A DNA stretch of 64,000 bases from Lineus longissimus (GCF_910592395.1 NC_088315.1:17221808-17285807); one strand, 5' to 3'; positions 37,099-48,141 are shown, counted from the stretch's first letter. Numbers and translations: made by a program. The notes: generated by a model not told the origin, from the letters alone.

Positions 37099-37469
37099 CT
37101 ATGCATCTGGCAAAGAAACGGTCTTCATGAGTTCGGCGTTGGTGGGAGGAGTGACAAAGCGACCGACCACCAGCACCGGACAATCGACCTTGTCTCGGGC
37201 CTCTACACACGGCGATTAGGGTATGATGACATATCGACTGCTGAACGTTTTGATCTTGAAAGGCTTGTTATTATCACATTTTTCCTTTACGTCATATTTC
37301 ATATGACAGCTTGATCCTCTGAAGGTAAATTCCTCGCACGTCTTGGAGTTTCCCCGGTCGCTTTCTCGGCTAATGTGTCCGCATTCAAGTCGTGAACGAG
37401 CAAGTTTGATTGTCACTAACTCGGTCAATGTATCTTGTAGTCTGCGTTTGGTGAAAATAATGTTTAAGG
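37099..37469 (-). CDS. Candidate downstream exon of the LamG gene, copy 2
   Basis: Same structure as 29600-29970, with the shared TAA at 37216-37218. In this copy the intron between it and the LamG exon has grown from about 0.4 kb to about 6.4 kb by insertion of the retroelement. Confidence 0.4.
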
Positions 37470-37572
37470 CTGCTTGAGGTAGGCCGGGAAGAAAGAAAAT
37501 AAGAAAAGTTTGAATGATCGCAGAATCGTGATATTGCGTATGTCCTAATGAATTTTGAGGCACATTTGCAAT

Positions 37573-37641
37573 GCACATACCCAAAGTGTCTCCAGGCTTG
37601 TGTATGATCTTCACATTTAAGTGTTGGGGTGTGAAAATGTA
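37573..37641 (-). repeat. Split direct repeat B2
   Basis: 69 bp, identical in sequence to 37851-37919. Confidence 0.88.
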
Positions 37642-37796
37642 ATGGCGCGAAGATACATACACGGCTCTAAAGCAATCCGGATACTAGGGCGGGGAGGGAG
37701 GGGAAAGCCAATCCACTGCAGTGGCTCCAGAGCCTGCCATCGTACACAGGGTTTACATTAACCTGTACACGCCAAACTGTCTTCCTTCTGGGTGTC

Positions 37797-37850
37797 CATG
37801 CGAGACGAAATACAGTTCGCTCAATCACCGCCAGGATACACTTTGGATCT
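37797..37850 (-). repeat. Split direct repeat A2
   Basis: 54 bp, identical to 43598-43651; it abuts B1 directly. Confidence 0.88.
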
Positions 37851-37919
37851 GCACATACCCAAAGTGTCTCCAGGCTTGTGTATGATCTTCACATTTAAGT
37901 GTTGGGGTGTGAAAATGTA
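37851..37919 (-). repeat. Split direct repeat B1
   Basis: 69 bp, identical to 37573-37641. Confidence 0.88.
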
Positions 37920-38267
37920 CAGGCGCGCACGCCCGGGCTCTCAACCATCCCGGAGAAACATGCCCTACTTCATAACTCCTTTCCCAATACTTAAACAAAA
38001 TTAACTAATTAATCCGCCATAATTAATTATTAATTAGGGACTAATTAGTCCGGAATTCGAAAATAAGGTAACGAGAAATTGTAACTTAAATTCTAACATT
38101 GCTTTATTATAAGAACTCAACACTGTATTTTAAATTCCACAGAAGATTACACGGTATGGTTTCAGTATGATGATGCATGTAGCGAAAAGGCGAGGCCACA
38201 CTCTAACCAACACAATCATGCAATAATTACAATACGAAAATGCATAAAAATATACATCGAAATCTGC

Positions 38268-39452
38268 TCAAGGGAACGCTGCTGGGAAATTATCAACATC
38301 GCAAAACTTACTGTAAAGTGTTTTAACCGCTTCTGGCCGACGAGAACTGTCAGCCAGGGCTTCGGACACATTAGCCGCTTTTACCAAAATATCTGACCGA
38401 CTGTAGTACTCTGCTGATGCCTCTGTGAACCAACCAACATGAGACATTACTTCCGCCGGGCTTGAAGCTGCCCCCGACAGAAGCAAAGTAATGGAGCAGC
38501 CGGCTCTTAAGCCGTGAGGGGTCTCACCCTGGTTGATCCCCAATGTATTTAGATAAATCTTTAATCTATCGTAAATTGCACTGTACGAAATAGGCGCATC
38601 CAACACTACACCGGCTTCTGAGACTGGACGGAATAAATATCCGACCGTAAGATCCACCCCCCAGGTTTGTGCCTTGGAGATATACTGCTGAACTCCCTTT
38701 ACCGGGCAAATAAGATGATTTGGACATTCTTTAACAATGAAGGTATTCACTTTGTTTACCGAAAACGATTTCCCATGGGAATGAGAGATTACAAGACCTG
38801 ATCCATCGGGTAAGCGTTTAACTTCCTGTGTTTTTAAAATTCCCAAATCACTCGCCCTATCCCCGGCAAAGAACTGCATCTTGAGAAAAGCTTGGTCTCT
38901 GGACAAAACGAATTGCTCCCTAAGGGATAGATCTGGTCTTTTAATCTGGTTATCGATATATTTTGAAATAGCTTGAAGCTTATCCATGAACAAGGGTTTT
39001 GCCTGCTTGGCAACTACGTGCGAGAAACCTTGCTCTCGTTTGACACACTTCAAATACGATTTCACAGGAGGTGAATCAGCCGGATTCCCAACCCCGGAGA
39101 AAATATCCCACGTGCTGCCCCTGTCGGTTTCTTCAGAAATAATGGATTTCAGGGACCGGACTAATCCTTCTAACGTACCGAAGGCAAGACGGGTAGGACA
39201 CCCACAGTGGAATTTACCATGATGCCCGAGGAATATACAGGAAGCATTATGGATCTGTGTCCTACCGGCTTTGTCTTTCCATACTAAAAATCGTGTTAGA
39301 TCTTTTGGAGAAACCCGTTCCAGGGTTGGCCTCTTAGGCAGTTGTGCCAAAAATTGCAACAGCTCGTTTTTTAGGGATTGCCTTTTCTTCATAAGGGGGG
39401 TTGCGGAAGCCGCCTTATCCAACTCCTGGAGCCGCTTGTCAATTGCCCCCAT
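38268..39452 (-). CDS. Tyrosine recombinase of the retroelement
   Basis: 394 residues. The catalytic set of tyrosine recombinases is visible: arginine in FFAGDRASDLG, the H-x-x-R box in PHGLRAGCS, a following histidine in SHVGW, and the nucleophile in SAEYYSR. A zinc-like cluster (CIFLGHHGKFHCGCP) lies in the N-terminal half. In these elements the enzyme inserts a circular double-stranded intermediate without making target duplications. The frame is intact and separate from the RT-RNase H frame, with a short gap. Confidence 0.9.
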   Translation of the reverse strand: MGAIDKRLQELDKAASATPLMKKRQSLKNELLQFLAQLPKRPTLERVSPKDLTRFLVWKDKAGRTQIHNASCIFLGHHGKFHCGCPTRLAFGTLEGLVRSLKSIISEETDRGSTWDIFSGVGNPADSPPVKSYLKCVKREQGFSHVVAKQAKPLFMDKLQAISKYIDNQIKRPDLSLREQFVLSRDQAFLKMQFFAGDRASDLGILKTQEVKRLPDGSGLVISHSHGKSFSVNKVNTFIVKECPNHLICPVKGVQQYISKAQTWGVDLTVGYLFRPVSEAGVVLDAPISYSAIYDRLKIYLNTLGINQGETPHGLRAGCSITLLLSGAASSPAEVMSHVGWFTEASAEYYSRSDILVKAANVSEALADSSRRPEAVKTLYSKFCDVDNFPAAFP

Positions 39453-39524
39453 GTCAACGCTGATTTTCTGAAATAATCAAGATTAAAGCGTCATCCACAG
39501 AGTATATTCGAAGGATATCGCACA

Positions 39525-40415
39525 TTATGATGTGCAGCTAATTCGAAAAGCCATTAATGGCCATCTCAAACCGACGTTATCTCTGATGAACCCCTGCTTG
39601 GAGGGATAATATACTACGCCCTTTTCTCCTTTAACCCCAAGGCAAACCTGTGAAATTATCCTGGGCTTTAATAGTGGCCCCCATATTGGCGCGGGTGACG
39701 TCATGGGTAGCACAAGCGTGCAAACTGGGATTTCCTGCTGGATCAAAAACTGAATAAGGGGTAGAATGACAGCGATAGGTGGGAAAACGTAAGGATTTAG
39801 CTCCTTAGCTATTTCCTGGGCGAAAACATTTTGACCCGCTGACAGAGGTGAAGGGTGCAGGGTAAAATGTCTCAAAACATCGCCCTGTATTGAACGCATT
39901 GCATTTGAGTCACATGCCATGAGGTCTACTCCGTGCGGGCCATAGAGTAACTCCAATTGGAACCATTTTTCACTTGCCAACATAGTGTCCTGAGCTGAAA
40001 TCGCCCTAGAAGGAGCATCTGCTGGGTTTTCTGCCGAAGAAATGTACTGCAAACGTAAATCAATATTTAATTGCTGAGTAAGATGAAACAATTTTATGAG
40101 CATTTCATTTAAGGCGTTGTCCTTGCAACCCTTGTTATTCCACGACGAAACTAGGCTTGTGTTATCGACTTTAACGTCTACCCGGTGGTCTTTTATATTT
40201 GTACTCAATGCTAAGAGGGAAGAATAGAGGGCGTCGGCCTCTTTGACATGAATCGGCCTTATATCATCTGCAGCCCAATAATCACCTAAAGTATGACCAA
40301 CCTGTGGCCCTGATAGAGTGACCGCGCCATAGCGATATCCCGAAGCATCAGTAGCCAGAGCGTAATGTAAATGTTTTTCTGGTCTCCAAGAAAAATGCCC
40401 ATGCCAATCATCCAA
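39525..40415 (-). CDS. RNase H domain of the retroelement polymerase
   Basis: It starts at the end of the RT frame with DDWHGHFSWRPEKH. RNase H acidic residues are in ATDASGYRYGAV, KEADALYSSLLAL, VDNTSLVSSWNNKG and ENPADAPSR. The C-terminal part (GPHGVDLMA...NVFAQ...NPYVFPP) is the usual tail after RNase H in DIRS-like elements, with no methyltransferase. It is out of frame with the RT ORF by one base; the two normally form one protein. The junction is a run of six T on the coding strand. Confidence 0.85.
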   Translation of the reverse strand: MDDWHGHFSWRPEKHLHYALATDASGYRYGAVTLSGPQVGHTLGDYWAADDIRPIHVKEADALYSSLLALSTNIKDHRVDVKVDNTSLVSSWNNKGCKDNALNEMLIKLFHLTQQLNIDLRLQYISSAENPADAPSRAISAQDTMLASEKWFQLELLYGPHGVDLMACDSNAMRSIQGDVLRHFTLHPSPLSAGQNVFAQEIAKELNPYVFPPIAVILPLIQFLIQQEIPVCTLVLPMTSPAPIWGPLLKPRIISQVCLGVKGEKGVVYYPSKQGFIRDNVGLRWPLMAFRISCTS

Positions 40416-41568
40416 AAAATGCCCAGAATTGTATCTCGTCCCGTAGGGGGCCAGAGATTGGGATGGTTTTACTGTTTTTCGAGGCTTTGGCTATTGCGCT
40501 AAACAACTCTCTCGTAAATAGTTTTGCGGCCGGAAAAACCAACATCATAGAAATGCATTTACCCGCGAATCTTTGTAGCGTTTTAAGGCTGACGAAGGGC
40601 TGACGAAGAATTTCCTCGCGCAAAACCTTAAACTTCTGTTTCTTATCAGATGGCAGAAGAAACGCCTGCCTGCTAGAATCTACTAGAAACCCTAAGGACT
40701 TGAGCACCATCATAGGTTGCAAAACACATTTTGGCAAGGAGAACGTGTAACCTAGTTCTGTAAGGATATATAATACCAAAAAGACCCAAAGCAAAGGAAT
40801 GCTTGACGCGTCAATATTCTTAGGGACCACGTAGAATCTGTCGTCAATATACTGGATGGTTGGGATCCCCAAATGTCTTAAGAAGGTTGTAGCTGCATAG
40901 CCTACAGTTTGATAAACATAAGCCGATGATTTCCATCCGAACGGAAGCGTCGTACAAACTAGGTACCAACCTGCCCATTCCATGCCAAAATACGTTTGCG
41001 AAGTTTGCGATAATTTAATATGGTCATACCCCGATTTCTCATCAGTGGCAAACATGAGAGCATCTTTGTGTACCAATCGCGGTACTTCTTTCAATGTATC
41101 TAATGTGAAGGGAGAATCCTTAATCCACAGGTTAAGGAATATCTGGTCATTGCATAATCTCGGCTTTGAAGGTTCAACTACCAAGGGCATGACTACTTTA
41201 GGGGGCGGACACTCCCCAACTTTACCCCAAACTCTGACTGAACCTGCTTTGATTCTATCATTCAAGGTTTCGGAAATAAAAGCAGCTTGTTTCTGACAAT
41301 GGACAGAGTTAGGAAAAAAACTAACTGGGGGTTCGTTTGAATTGTATTTCTGACCCTTGAATTCACCCTTAAATGGCCTAAAGAAAGAATGCACATCAAC
41401 CCCTTTTTCCAACCAAGTGTGAACCATCTCGCTCTCTGGGAAATCGTTCATTATGGAACTCCTAAGTTCAATATTTTGATGCAATTGTCCAGCGACAAAG
41501 TGTTCAGGGTCCCTTAAAGGCAAAGTGTCCAAAGGCACCGGAGTTTTTTTGTAGAAGTAATACATCAT
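40408..41568 (-). CDS. Reverse transcriptase domain of the retroelement
   Basis: RT motifs in order: SKPRLCNDQIFLN, ATDEKSGYDHIKLS, LPFGWKSSAYVYQ and the active-site strand IQYIDDRFYV, then LGFLVDSSRQAFLLP and LQRFAGKCISM. The ATG at the start overlaps a frame on the same strand (41504-41794) that appears to be the real N-terminal extension; the two are joined out of frame at a run of seven A on the coding strand. Confidence 0.88.
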   Translation of the reverse strand: MMYYFYKKTPVPLDTLPLRDPEHFVAGQLHQNIELRSSIMNDFPESEMVHTWLEKGVDVHSFFRPFKGEFKGQKYNSNEPPVSFFPNSVHCQKQAAFISETLNDRIKAGSVRVWGKVGECPPPKVVMPLVVEPSKPRLCNDQIFLNLWIKDSPFTLDTLKEVPRLVHKDALMFATDEKSGYDHIKLSQTSQTYFGMEWAGWYLVCTTLPFGWKSSAYVYQTVGYAATTFLRHLGIPTIQYIDDRFYVVPKNIDASSIPLLWVFLVLYILTELGYTFSLPKCVLQPMMVLKSLGFLVDSSRQAFLLPSDKKQKFKVLREEILRQPFVSLKTLQRFAGKCISMMLVFPAAKLFTRELFSAIAKASKNSKTIPISGPLRDEIQFWAFFG

Positions 41569-41794
41569 TTACAACCTGATTGAGTTTGAATTGTTGAGCT
41601 GTGAAGTCAGGAGAAGTTTCCCCAATGGTAGTCCAAGACGCCTGTAACCTCTTGACCTTTTCGGCAGCAATTGGATTAAATTTCACCGCATATTCCCATT
41701 CTGGAATCTCTGGCTTAAAGTGCCCCAGTGAGATAGTAGGGGGGGGGGGGGGGGGGGGGATTCCTGCAAGAACCAAAATAAAATGTAGAAACAT
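41504..41794 (-). CDS. Probable N-terminal segment of the polymerase ORF
   Basis: It holds a proline run encoded by a 20-base G tract on the plus strand and a helical stretch (EWEYAVKFNPIAAEKVKRLQ). It ends by running past the RT start in another frame. A pyrimidine tract and CAG just before it could be a splice acceptor. Confidence 0.5.
   Translation of the reverse strand: MFLHFILVLAGIPPPPPPPTISLGHFKPEIPEWEYAVKFNPIAAEKVKRLQASWTTIGETSPDFTAQQFKLNQVVNDVLLLQKNSGAFGHFAFKGP
41740..41759 (+). repeat. 20-base G run inside the retroelement
   Basis: It codes for a proline run on the minus strand. Such tracts form quadruplexes and are prone to length errors. Confidence 0.85.
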
Positions 41795-41991
41795 CTCATT
41801 ACAGGCGTATCAGACTATCAAAGGGAGAACTTCTCCTAACTCACAGCTCGCGCGAACTAGGTCCGCAAGGGGTAAGATCCCTTGAGCTGAGAGAGAGGAA
41901 GATGTTCAAAATCAAAATTGCTTTACTTATTAACGGTTTTCTAAACAATACACTTATACCACTTAGCGTACCGGACTATTTTACCTTAGAC

Positions 41992-43032
41992 CTATTTCTT
42001 GTTGTCAAATTGGGCCTTTGCCAACTTCATCTTTTCACATTCTTTGTACCAATGCCCAACCTCACCGCAAAAATTACATGGGCCCGGGTTATTTCTAGCA
42101 TAACCATAACCGCCATAAGCCCTGCCGCGACCTCTACCTCTGCCGTACCCATAACCCCCGCCATATCCCTGACCGTAAGCGGCACCATAGCCACCAAAGC
42201 CAAACTGATGCTGGGGAGGTGGGGGAGGCTGCGCGTAAACATGCTGAAGGGGGGAAGAGGATACGGCAGAAGAGGTAACCGGTGGAGACTGTGACCTGGA
42301 ACGAAGCGGCTTTTTTACCAACTTTTTGGCCTTTTTGCACTTGGCTAAAGCTTTCATTATTACGTCAGACTGGCCTCCACCCAATGCGGAAAGACAAAAA
42401 GTGGGGATATCAACAGTATCTTTGAAACGTTCAGCTTGTTTGCCGAGCTCGTAAAAGAGGTGCAAATCTTTGTGATCTTGGTCCTTGGCGCACGCCACTA
42501 GTTCGTCTAAAGTGGCTAGGATGAGGGTAACGTTGGGCTTTACTTGTAAGGATAAATTCCTCACCTTCCTCAGGACTGCCTCCACCGGTTCTGCCTTTCG
42601 GTTCTTTTCTCTCTTCTCTAGTTCTAGAATTCGTTCCCGTAAACGCGGTGCGGTTTCCTCATCCTGTTCTTGACGGTCGAGGCGAGGGGCTTTGGCTACT
42701 GGTGCTTCGTCTTCATGCAATTGTTGTCCAACGGGCTGTCCATACTCGTTCGCAACCACAATGGCCGAATGTAGCAGCAGGCGGAAGTTGCCTACCGAAT
42801 CTTCTCGACCTGACATTCTGAAAAAATCTACCGCATCTTCACCCGTGAGTTCCTGAAAGGCTACTGCTATGTCGGGGACGTCCAATTGTTCGGTAGGGCG
42901 GTTGAGGCGTATACGAGCAAGTGGGTCCGGGAGGTCGTCGTCCTTGAAACGGGCGAGAAGCTTCAAAATGGGCAGCAAATCTCTGCCCACTAATGAGTGC
43001 CTTTTCCGCAATAATATGTTATTGGAAGCCAT
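41992..43032 (-). CDS. Gag-like protein with zinc knuckle
   Basis: 346 residues from ATG. A helical N-terminal half is followed by a basic RSRSQSPP region, a glycine/tyrosine-rich stretch (GYGGGYGYGRGRGRGR) and one CCHC knuckle, CNFCGEVGHWYKEC. It is the first ORF downstream of repeat A1. The role is RNA binding and particle assembly. Intact. Confidence 0.85.
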   Translation of the reverse strand: MASNNILLRKRHSLVGRDLLPILKLLARFKDDDLPDPLARIRLNRPTEQLDVPDIAVAFQELTGEDAVDFFRMSGREDSVGNFRLLLHSAIVVANEYGQPVGQQLHEDEAPVAKAPRLDRQEQDEETAPRLRERILELEKREKNRKAEPVEAVLRKVRNLSLQVKPNVTLILATLDELVACAKDQDHKDLHLFYELGKQAERFKDTVDIPTFCLSALGGGQSDVIMKALAKCKKAKKLVKKPLRSRSQSPPVTSSAVSSSPLQHVYAQPPPPPQHQFGFGGYGAAYGQGYGGGYGYGRGRGRGRAYGGYGYARNNPGPCNFCGEVGHWYKECEKMKLAKAQFDNKK

Positions 43033-43597
43033 GACAGAAAACTTCTAGGAGCGAAGCAATCTAGCCACGGCCTAGAAGGGAGTGAAACAAGATTGCCACC
43101 AGACCTGAATTTAAACTCACGCCCAGAGATTATGAATGGGATTATAAAACCAGTTGAAAGGTGTAAAAGCCAGTTAACAAAGGATCTCCGGCGTGCACAA
43201 AAGGGCGTGTCACGTAACACGAATCACGCGGCGAGCATGACGGGAAAGCGCATGTGCGCACCCAACCCTCGATATGTTACATAATGTAAAACCTAATGTT
43301 TTGCTGCCCTAGCAGACCTATTTCCATAATGCATTTACCTATGCATTTCCTATACCTCTGTATACATGACCAAACCGAAATGGCCGCCATACCAAATAAC
43401 CAAACTGCCAAGTTACCTAAAACTTGGAACCTTCACTATAGCTTTATAATAGCCCTTACCGAACTCTAAATTTGGCAAAAGGACGAGCACAAACTTAGAA
43501 ACGGGATAGATGTATAGAAAATCTAAAATAGCGAGAAATAGGCAAAAAACGGAGATAATTACCTGAGAGCGCACAAAAAAGCCGACCGTAAGGTGAA

Positions 43598-43651
43598 CAT
43601 GCGAGACGAAATACAGTTCGCTCAATCACCGCCAGGATACACTTTGGATCT
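43598..43651 (-). repeat. Split direct repeat A1
   Basis: 54 bp, identical to 37797-37850; it marks the 5' end of the element. Confidence 0.88.
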
Positions 43652-43907
43652 ACCCAATGCTGCTGTCGAAGTGATTGATTGTATTCAGCCCTTGCCCAAT
43701 ACTTGGACTAGTGTCATTAAACAAATCCCGCTCGCACCTCGACCTAAATTCCTATTGTTCTGCTGTCTTATCAAAGGGTTATCAGGGCAAATTTGATAAC
43801 ATCGCGATCGACCCCCACGAAACAGCTTTCATTGAGATCGATAAGCCTAAACCGGCAAGTGCAAATAAACGTATATAAGCTTAATGATTTCCTGCGGGTG
43901 CTCTTAC

Positions 43908-44455
43908 CATTGCTTGCCCGGTACATGCTCTTGATATGACGAGGACTCAGCGTATAAGAAAACACTCTCAACATTGACATCGATCCTACGAAATACCCGC
44001 CGTTTCCTGCCGCGTTGCTCCCCAGTGTTATTGGATATGAGTGTCTCTGATACCTAGCATAACTAGCGATTGTGCTTTCCTTTTTCCCGTTGACAAAAAT
44101 TCGGAAAATATTGCTCTGACGATCCGCTGTAACTGCTAAAAATATCCAATCCTTACTTCCGAAACTGATGGGGTGGATAGTGACGTGTTTTGTCACAGGG
44201 CTTGAGCCTCCTCGCGCAACTATGCAATTTCGATTCCATTTCACTCCTATCTGAGTTTGTCTCAGCCAGACCGCAAAAAAGGAACACTTATGTAAACAAT
44301 CGAAAATATACGCCTTTTGGTCTGGGCATCGTACACGAAAGAATATCGTAAAGGAGATTTGCGTCAACGGGTCTGTGTCTATGGGCGGCATTCCAACCGA
44401 GTGCTTGCGTTCGAAAAGTGAAAGGACAGTTCCAAACCGAGAAGACCTAGTGTAT
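43908..44455 (-). CDS. LamG-domain exon, copy 2 (frame intact)
   Basis: The frame covers AEYTRSSRFGTVLSLFERKH, the first strands (ISFTIFFRV), WLRQTQIGVKW, SKDWIFLAVTADRQSNIFRI and the closing GGYFVGSMSMLRVFSYTLS block, typical of a LamG/pentraxin-like sandwich. The donor after S-N-G is CAATG|GTAAGA. The 5' exon boundary is not certain (an AG occurs just before 44480). The gene runs on the minus strand, opposite to the polycystin gene. Some polycystin-1-like proteins carry LamG-like domains, but nothing links the two genes here. No further upstream exons were recognised. Confidence 0.6.
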
Positions 44456-45386
44456 TCGGCTCCACGTTTTATACTTGAATGTCAAAGATGATAAAAACGA
44501 TTAATACGCATCAGTTCTGATTGATATGAAACAGGAAAATAGAGAGGGGGACACTTTTTTCATCATTTGCTATTTTTTGTTCCGGAGGCCCGATATGATT
44601 AAGCTTTCGGCGGTACCTTTGCCTTAATCATAGGTATGCGAAGGCTGGGAGAAAATGCTTTATCAATATACGTATTTTAGTTATTACAATTCAATGAAAT
44701 AAGGTAAATCCGCATGCAGTCGAGCAGATGATAATCCAAACGACGGCAGGGAAAGCCCTTCACCTCGACAGATTTTGTTTTCTTCCAAACATGCCAAACT
44801 ACGTCCGTCCTCCTTTCGAAATATCGAACTCTAGTTATTTAAGACGTCATTCCGCCCCTGCTTGAATTGGCCACCATTATTTCCAAATGTGCAGAATGAT
44901 CTCTCTACGGAGGCTTTACTCAGGTCCAGTTGGGATTGAAATCGGAAAAGCGTAATGCATGTGATTCAGTCATTTTCTTCATTTTTCCATTCTTATATAT
45001 GATAGGAGCCACTTCTCCAAAATCGATGGTGACTGGGCAGCCGATCCATTGCTGATAATGCCCTATATAATGCCATTGGTCCTTTAATGTTACAAATTTA
45101 GAACAAATGACTAGCCTACTACACTTAATTACACATACCTGATTCTTTTATCAGTGCCGTCAAGTCGGTAAATAAATGCTGAAAAATATCTAAAATGGGC
45201 GTCTCCCCGATGCTTGCATTAGAGACGAACTGCCCCCCCCCCCCGGAATTGGCGGTTTTCATTTGTCAAGCCAAAGGTCACATGACAAGTACACGTTAAT
45301 AATTCCCAAGTGACGTTTGACGTTACAAATCACAAATCGCGTGGTGATTGGTTGATTTGAAAATATGGCATGCACGAGGCTATCAC

Positions 45387-45599
45387 ATATGTATACGTCA
45401 TTTAATATTTTAGGAGTCCCGTATCACTATTATAGGTCTTAATTGACCCCTTGGCGGTCCTTTTTGGGCACTTGTTTTGTTATTTTAATTCGACTATATG
45501 TTTTATTGTTTTCATTTCTGTTGTTATATCCTGTGAATAATATTGTACATGTATTGGATTGGTGCTCAATAAAGCTTTGTAATTGAAATTGAAAAGTGA
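45387..45599 (+). mobile_element. 5'-truncated LINE tail
   Basis: A 213-bp insertion absent from duplicated copy 1. It ends with AATAAAGCTTTGTAATTGAA and a short ATTGAAA microsatellite, as in CR1/L2 tails. The flanking target duplication is ATCAC (45382-45386 and 45600-45604). Confidence 0.8.
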
Positions 45600-45681
45600 A
45601 TCACTGTCGCAAAAACAATGCTGGCATCGCCGATCCACCCTCCAGGCAGCTATTATCAGAATAGCTCCGCTTACGGGTATT

Positions 45682-46815
45682 CATCATCATCATCGATCGA
45701 CTGCGCAGCAGGCGGCCACAAGCTTCCTCCAACCAACCCTATCCTGGGCCAATTCCTCAATTTGTTTTGGTTCCAGCGGTCCTATGAGAGATTTGATATA
45801 CGTCAGATAAGGCATTCGCTGGCGGCCAGGGCGTCTCCTGCCATGCGTCGGTTGGTATAGTGCATACAATCTAGCTGGCTCATTGCTTGGCATCCGTAAA
45901 ATGTGTCCCAGGAACGTCAATTGGTGGAGGTGCACACAATGTATTAGGGGGGTGCACTTCACCAGTGAGTACACTGTTGTACTTGATACATGGTCGGTCC
46001 GCTTGATTTGTAACATGATCATGTAGCATGATGTTGCAAACGTGTTGATGTTGTTTTCCATGTGTTTGGTAATCACCCAGGACTCACATCCGTATAACAG
46101 TACGGTGAGGCAGGTGGTAGTGAAGATGCACACTTTTGTACTGATCGATATGGTTTGACTTCTCCAGAGTTTTCTCGAGCTTCCAGAAGGCAGACCAGGC
46201 GAGGGCTTTTCTTCTCTTCAGGTCAGCTGCACTTGAGTCCATCATGGAGCCCAGATACTTGAAGTCAGTCACATGCTGTATGGGTTCTCCATATACTTTT
46301 AGTGGTGTACTTGTATCGCAGACTTGGCGTGTCATATACTCTGTTTTTGGGACGTTTATCATCAATCCGATGTCTTTGGCACTGTCCGTCGTTCTGTCGA
46401 TCTGATGCTGTGCGTGTGGTGTAATAGACTCCAAGAGTGCGATATCATCTGCGAAGTCCAGATCATTGAGCCGCCTTGCAGGATATCGCCTAGAAGCGCG
46501 GGGATGAGTTACAACTCCACTGTCACCACCTAAGGTGGCCTTTTGCAGCAGGTAGTCTACCAAGATGATGAATAGGAATGGAGCAAGAACATCACCCTGG
46601 AGCACTCCGGTCGTGACACCAAAGGTTTCCGAGATGCCACCATTGACTGTTACAGCGCTTTGGGAGTCTGTGTACAGGACCTTTATGGCGTCCACTAACT
46701 TCTTCGGGATTTCATAGCTGCGCAGGATGGCAAACATAGCAGTCCTGTTGATGGAGTCAAAGGCCTTCCTAAAGTCAATGAAAGTGACATTCAGTGGGAG
46801 TTGTTGGTCCTGGCC
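45682..46815 (-). mobile_element. Non-LTR retrotransposon fragment with RT domain
   Basis: Absent from copy 1 and flanked by an 8-bp target duplication CGGGTATT (45674-45681 and 46816-46823). Minus-strand frames at 46084-46737 and 45690-46133 encode the second half of a reverse transcriptase (GVLQGDVLAPFLF, LDFADDIALLES) and the usual C-terminal domain (LLYGCESWVI, FLGHILRMP, GRRRPGRQ, W-R-K-L-V). The two frames are offset by a frameshift near 46,100. The tail is a (GAT)n run, which suits RTE-like elements. 5'-truncated and dead. Confidence 0.85.
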
Positions 46816-48141
46816 CGGGTATTACATTGCAAAATACACTACCAAGGTGCGTTTCCGTCTGCCCAGTTACTTAATTGTGGTAAACTGTATTTAGAGGGTA
46901 GGCACAGTGTCAGTGTGTGGTGTAAACTGCGTGTGGGGGTCTGAAATTGTTGGTTTCACTTTGAAATACTTTTCGATGTCAAGATATTGAAACTGCTCAA
47001 ACGAAAGGTGGCTTCTGGAATAAATGTAGTATAGATCTTCAGTAAACAAATTGTACACTTATTTATAGTTTTGTAATATAAAACACAGTGAATGCCCAGG
47101 TTGCAGAATTCCGATGAGATTCGAAGAGATTCTCAGGACCTATTTTAATTACACGCAAAATGCACAATCTTTACAAGGTTCTTGCAAGAGTATTTATCAT
47201 GTTAATAGTTAAGATCAAAGCAGAATTATACGCTAATTCACCCACACCTCGTAGTTAAAAAGAATCATGGCCAGCCCAGTACGGTCTATTGCCTTTAAAC
47301 ATGGCTCGCTCGCACCTCGACCTAAATTACCATTATTTTACTGTCTTATCATGATCAACGGGTTACCATGGAAATTCTTGATATCATCGACCCCACAAAA
47401 CAGCTGTAATGGTGGTCGATAGACCTAGTCCGGCTGCAGTAAAAATGCCTTTTTCGAGAGACTCCATCAGTAAAGTTTGGAATTGCCTGTCACTTGTGCT
47501 CGGAGAAATCTAATTAGCAGGTCAACCATCCTCACATAATTGTATCAAGGCACCCAGTACTAGCTATTTTAGATGTCTCATCCTTCAACTTTGCATTAGT
47601 TTATCAAAAATCCATCTGTATTATGTCTGCGGGCTTCTAAATCACTCATGGCACCTTCATAAGAATTCAGGATTACATTGCAATAAAATTTTTAATTTAG
47701 ATTGGTTAAGATCTTCTAAGATTTGAGTCAGTTTTTTGAGAAATTTATGGTGACGTCATAATTTAACGTCAATTAAGGCTCGATATAGTCATTGGACGTC
47801 ACTGGGGTTAATTTATGATATTTCTGACTAGATATTATGACTCGCAGAGGTCATTTTTCTATCTGAGTGTGTGTAATACATTTATAGGGTGAAAAATCAA
47901 TAATAAAAGTGTTATGAGGCTTCAAAGGCATGTTTGCGGCCATTTTGAATTCATGCAAATTAGGCCCTTTCCCCAGCCAAAAAATCAGAGAATTTTAGGT
48001 ATGTTGGAAGAGGATAGTTCCACAAAACAAAATGATACAAAGAAAGGTTTGTAGTTCTGGGTTGGACCATATTTTGACTAGACTATGTGGTACTGTGTTA
48101 TACTGTGAGAATACTGGAAAATATTGCCACATGATAACAAA

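Larger units (their letters stand above)
37573..43651 (-). mobile_element. Tyrosine-recombinase retrotransposon, Ngaro/PAT type
   Basis: Gag, RT-RNase H and tyrosine recombinase ORFs all lie on the minus strand. In element orientation the ends are A1 (43598-43651), ORFs, B1 (37851-37919), A2 (37797-37850), spacer, B2 (37573-37641): the split direct repeats of PAT/Ngaro elements, as opposed to the inverted repeats of DIRS1. No methyltransferase domain was seen after RNase H, which favours Ngaro. Comparison with duplicated copy 1 near 30,065-30,085 gives the empty site, and no target duplication is seen, as expected for integration by tyrosine recombinase. The polymerase region has frame changes at homopolymers, so the copy may be inactive. 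Confidence 0.88.
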
